Source: Sphagnum magellanicum
Lineage: Eukaryota > Streptophyta > Sphagnopsida > Sphagnales > Sphagnaceae
Reading direction: 5' to 3'
Assembly (NCBI GenBank): GCA_021904315.1
Contig: CM038919.1
Span: 4,092,001-4,156,000 of the forward strand
DNA length: 64,000 bases
Below are positions 61,504 through 64,000 of this stretch, one piece after another. Below the pieces are notes generated by a model. It saw only the letters and a program-made list of their open reading frames with translations, made no database searches and was not told the origin of the DNA. Within the stretch, counting starts at the first letter, position 1. Each line of letters opens with the position of its first letter. A program made the position numbers and the translations under genes.

Positions 61504-64000
61504 AAAAAGAGATGTGAATTCTTCAACCATTTTCCATTAAAATCACATTCCAAATACGTACACCTTTCTCCATTCCCTTACAACCCTTTTCCATGAAAGT
61601 CTTACATTCCCAAGTTATCCCCACTTCTTCAAGTATCGAACGAATTTCTCCATCCTCTCCCATTTCCTTTAATCCTTCTTTCCCACATATCACACATAGG
61701 GTCCACATTGACCTTTAAGGCCCTTATCCTAATCCCTTCCTAAAAATCTCTTAGATGATTGGGTGGATTATCCCCTAACCACTCATTAACCCGAGCTACT
61801 TAATCCCATTAGCTTCACTCCTTGAATAAAGGATGGTAAGTCTACCATTAGTAACTAGTAGTTACTAAGAGGCTTATGGAACTAATTAATTTACAGATTT
61901 CTACCAATTAACTGGGCTTTATATAACCAAGTAGATAAGTAACTAATTAATTACTTAATATTTAACATTTAAATAATAACTAAATAACTAATATATTAGT
62001 TATAAATTCTTAGTTAATTATCAATTAATCAATAATTAATATAACTAATTAATCATCAATTAATTAATAAGTAGGTAGATTATGTTAGGTATGTACATAA
62101 CCTAAGTTAGATAGGTAGGTAAACATAAATAGATAGGTAGGTAGCTTAGGCTAGGTAGGTAGACAAACATATGTAGGTAGGTAATTAATTTGCCTAAATA
62201 CAAGTTTATAAATACATTCATAGAAACACACCTTCATTATACTTGTAATAAAACTTAGCAAAAGTACACATACCTTTCAAAAATTTCCTAACACATCTAT
62301 GTATACCACTAATAGTTCTATTGACTCATAGTGGTGTGATTAAGTTAATTTGGTTAGATTTGCAACTAAATTATGGGACTTTATGGGCATGATTATGGAT
62401 GAAAACAATCCTAAAATGAAGGATGAAAAAGTTATTAGTTGTAAATGTAGTTGTAATATAATTGCAAGAATGGTCAAAGGTGCAAAAATAGTTGCAAAGA
62501 TGACCAAAGTTGATTGCAAATGATATAATTAGTTGCATGTAGTTGCAAATACATTTTTAGGGATTTCTTATAGTGATCATGGTTGAATATGAACCATTCC
62601 AATTTATAACAAAATTAAACATTTTATGATGCCCCCCTAAAAATGTATAACAAAAAAATTTAATCATTCTATAATTCCAAAAAAAAGATTATAAAGTCTT
62701 GTTGAACTTCTTGCCAAACCTTATAATTTCTTTCATTTCATTCTTGTTCCAGGTTGGGTACATATTTAAAAGGGCCTTACCCTTGTAAGTAGCACATTGG
62801 TTCATCATCCTATGATAAGATAAAATTTTCTTGTCTTTCATGCATGCTTTACAAAAGTTATTATAAAAGGAAGGCCAATTGCTTATAAGGTTATTAAGTC
62901 ATTTATAGTAAAAGTGTGTTTCCACTACAAGTTCTTCATACTCCTTTCCAAGATATAATGCCACACATGTTCAAATCCTATTTTGTTACATTTGTAAATT
63001 TTTCTTATGGGTGAAAGCACACTATTTGGCCAAAAAATATTATTACAAATATTCTTTTTTGAAATTGTGTGACTTTCAACTTCCACCAAGTCAATATTTA
63101 AAAACATTTTCACAAATCATATTCATTTAATAAGGTACAATTGCCAATAATGCAATTGTCACAAGAAACTATATTTTTTGATTGATATCAAATGATTAAA
63201 GAATATATTTGTGAAAAATTAATACATGTACCAATACATTACAAAATGAAAATATATTCTCAAAAATGATTTAACCAATTATAACACTTGATGAATTACT
63301 TAATCATGTATTGAATATGAGTTCATTGTACCATTTCAATTTCAAATAAAGAGTTCTACTCATGTGATTTCACAAAAAACATCTAGATGAGGTTTTTCAT
63401 TCAAACATGCATAACTATGTTGAAATTTTTTTTGTTGAGAATTACTTTCATTTGAAAGATAACAAAAATTATATGTTAGAGGCCTTTGTATCAAAATCCA
63501 TTTTACATGTTTATCAAAATGCTAGATGAAATTTTTAAAAAACTACTTTCATAATAATACAAAATGTACTAAAACAAAGTACATGTTTTAGCTTAAAATG
63601 GCCCCCTCGTAATATGCTTTCACCCTTATGCATAATGGATCTCCAAAAACTTAAAAATGATATTAAACCCATATTACTTTAAGATGTTGCACAGTAACTC
63701 CAAGCTTAAAAAAAAAAAAACATGCATAACAAGAAAATTATCACCTTTATAATACCATGTATTACCCAGTGACACAAATATCTTCAAAGCAAAAAAAAAA
63801 AAAAACATAAAAATTATTATAATAAAAACCATGATTCATTAGTAATGTGCATCATTTTGCATAAAAAATTCCAAGCCTAATAAAAACATCAACATGCATG
63901 TAATTTCTTGAACAAAACCCACCCAACAACTTGGAAAAGGTTTTAAGAAAGAAATAAATCTTAAGGCAAGGGGAGGGGGGGCAAAAGTGCATAAATTTTG
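61504..64000. other. AT-rich spacer to the window end
   Basis: Contains TTAATTAATCAATTAAT phrases (61930-62070), GGTAGGTAG phrases (62070-62190), GTTGCAA phrases (62430-62560) and many poly-A runs. No supported gene. Confidence 0.5.

Overview
The window is nuclear DNA of a land plant. It carries three recognisable intron-containing housekeeping genes: an exocyst SEC6 gene, a V-ATPase subunit e gene and an NADH-cytochrome b5 reductase gene. Each matches its plant orthologues exon by exon, with GT-AG introns apart from one unresolved junction in the reductase gene. They are separated by long, AT-rich, mobile-element-derived spacers. Long low-complexity spacers and abundant small DNA elements fit a repeat-rich genome. 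I cannot place it to species; a seed-free plant is a guess only.

Layout. 1-9 kb is AT-rich spacer with an inverted-repeat element (127-512) and a broken Pif1/Helitron-type helicase remnant (about 2787-3310, minus). An unidentified ORF lies at 9272-9541 (+). 10783-19690 (minus) is a complete 25-exon SEC6 gene predicting 752 aa, with telo-box motifs in its leader. 20666-24225 holds two related non-autonomous Helitron-like elements joined head to tail with no base between them. The second carries what looks like an exon fragment of a TOL/VHS-domain gene. 27026-28997 (+) is the intact 71-aa V-ATPase subunit e gene. 30-39.8 kb is very AT-rich, with GGTTAA- and GGTAG-type low-complexity DNA, a second inverted-repeat element (33666-34314) and a dispersed repeat. 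40057-45000 (+) is a nine-exon CBR1-like gene with an in-frame TAG at the end of exon 8 and a phase conflict between exons 2 and 3. 45-50 kb has gene-like base composition but no recognised gene. 50-64 kb is again AT-rich low-complexity DNA, with a third inverted-repeat element (56408-56780) and repeats shared with the Helitrons and with the 35-kb region.

The three genes are unrelated in pathway (exocytic tethering, proton pumping, ER electron transfer) and there is no sign of a cluster. The most notable material is the Helitron concatemer with its tandemly iterated 3' end and captured exon, the possibly dying CBR gene, and the inverted microsatellite blocks. No CRISPR array, rRNA or convincing tRNA was seen. 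All exon borders were assigned by eye from conserved protein sequence and splice consensus.
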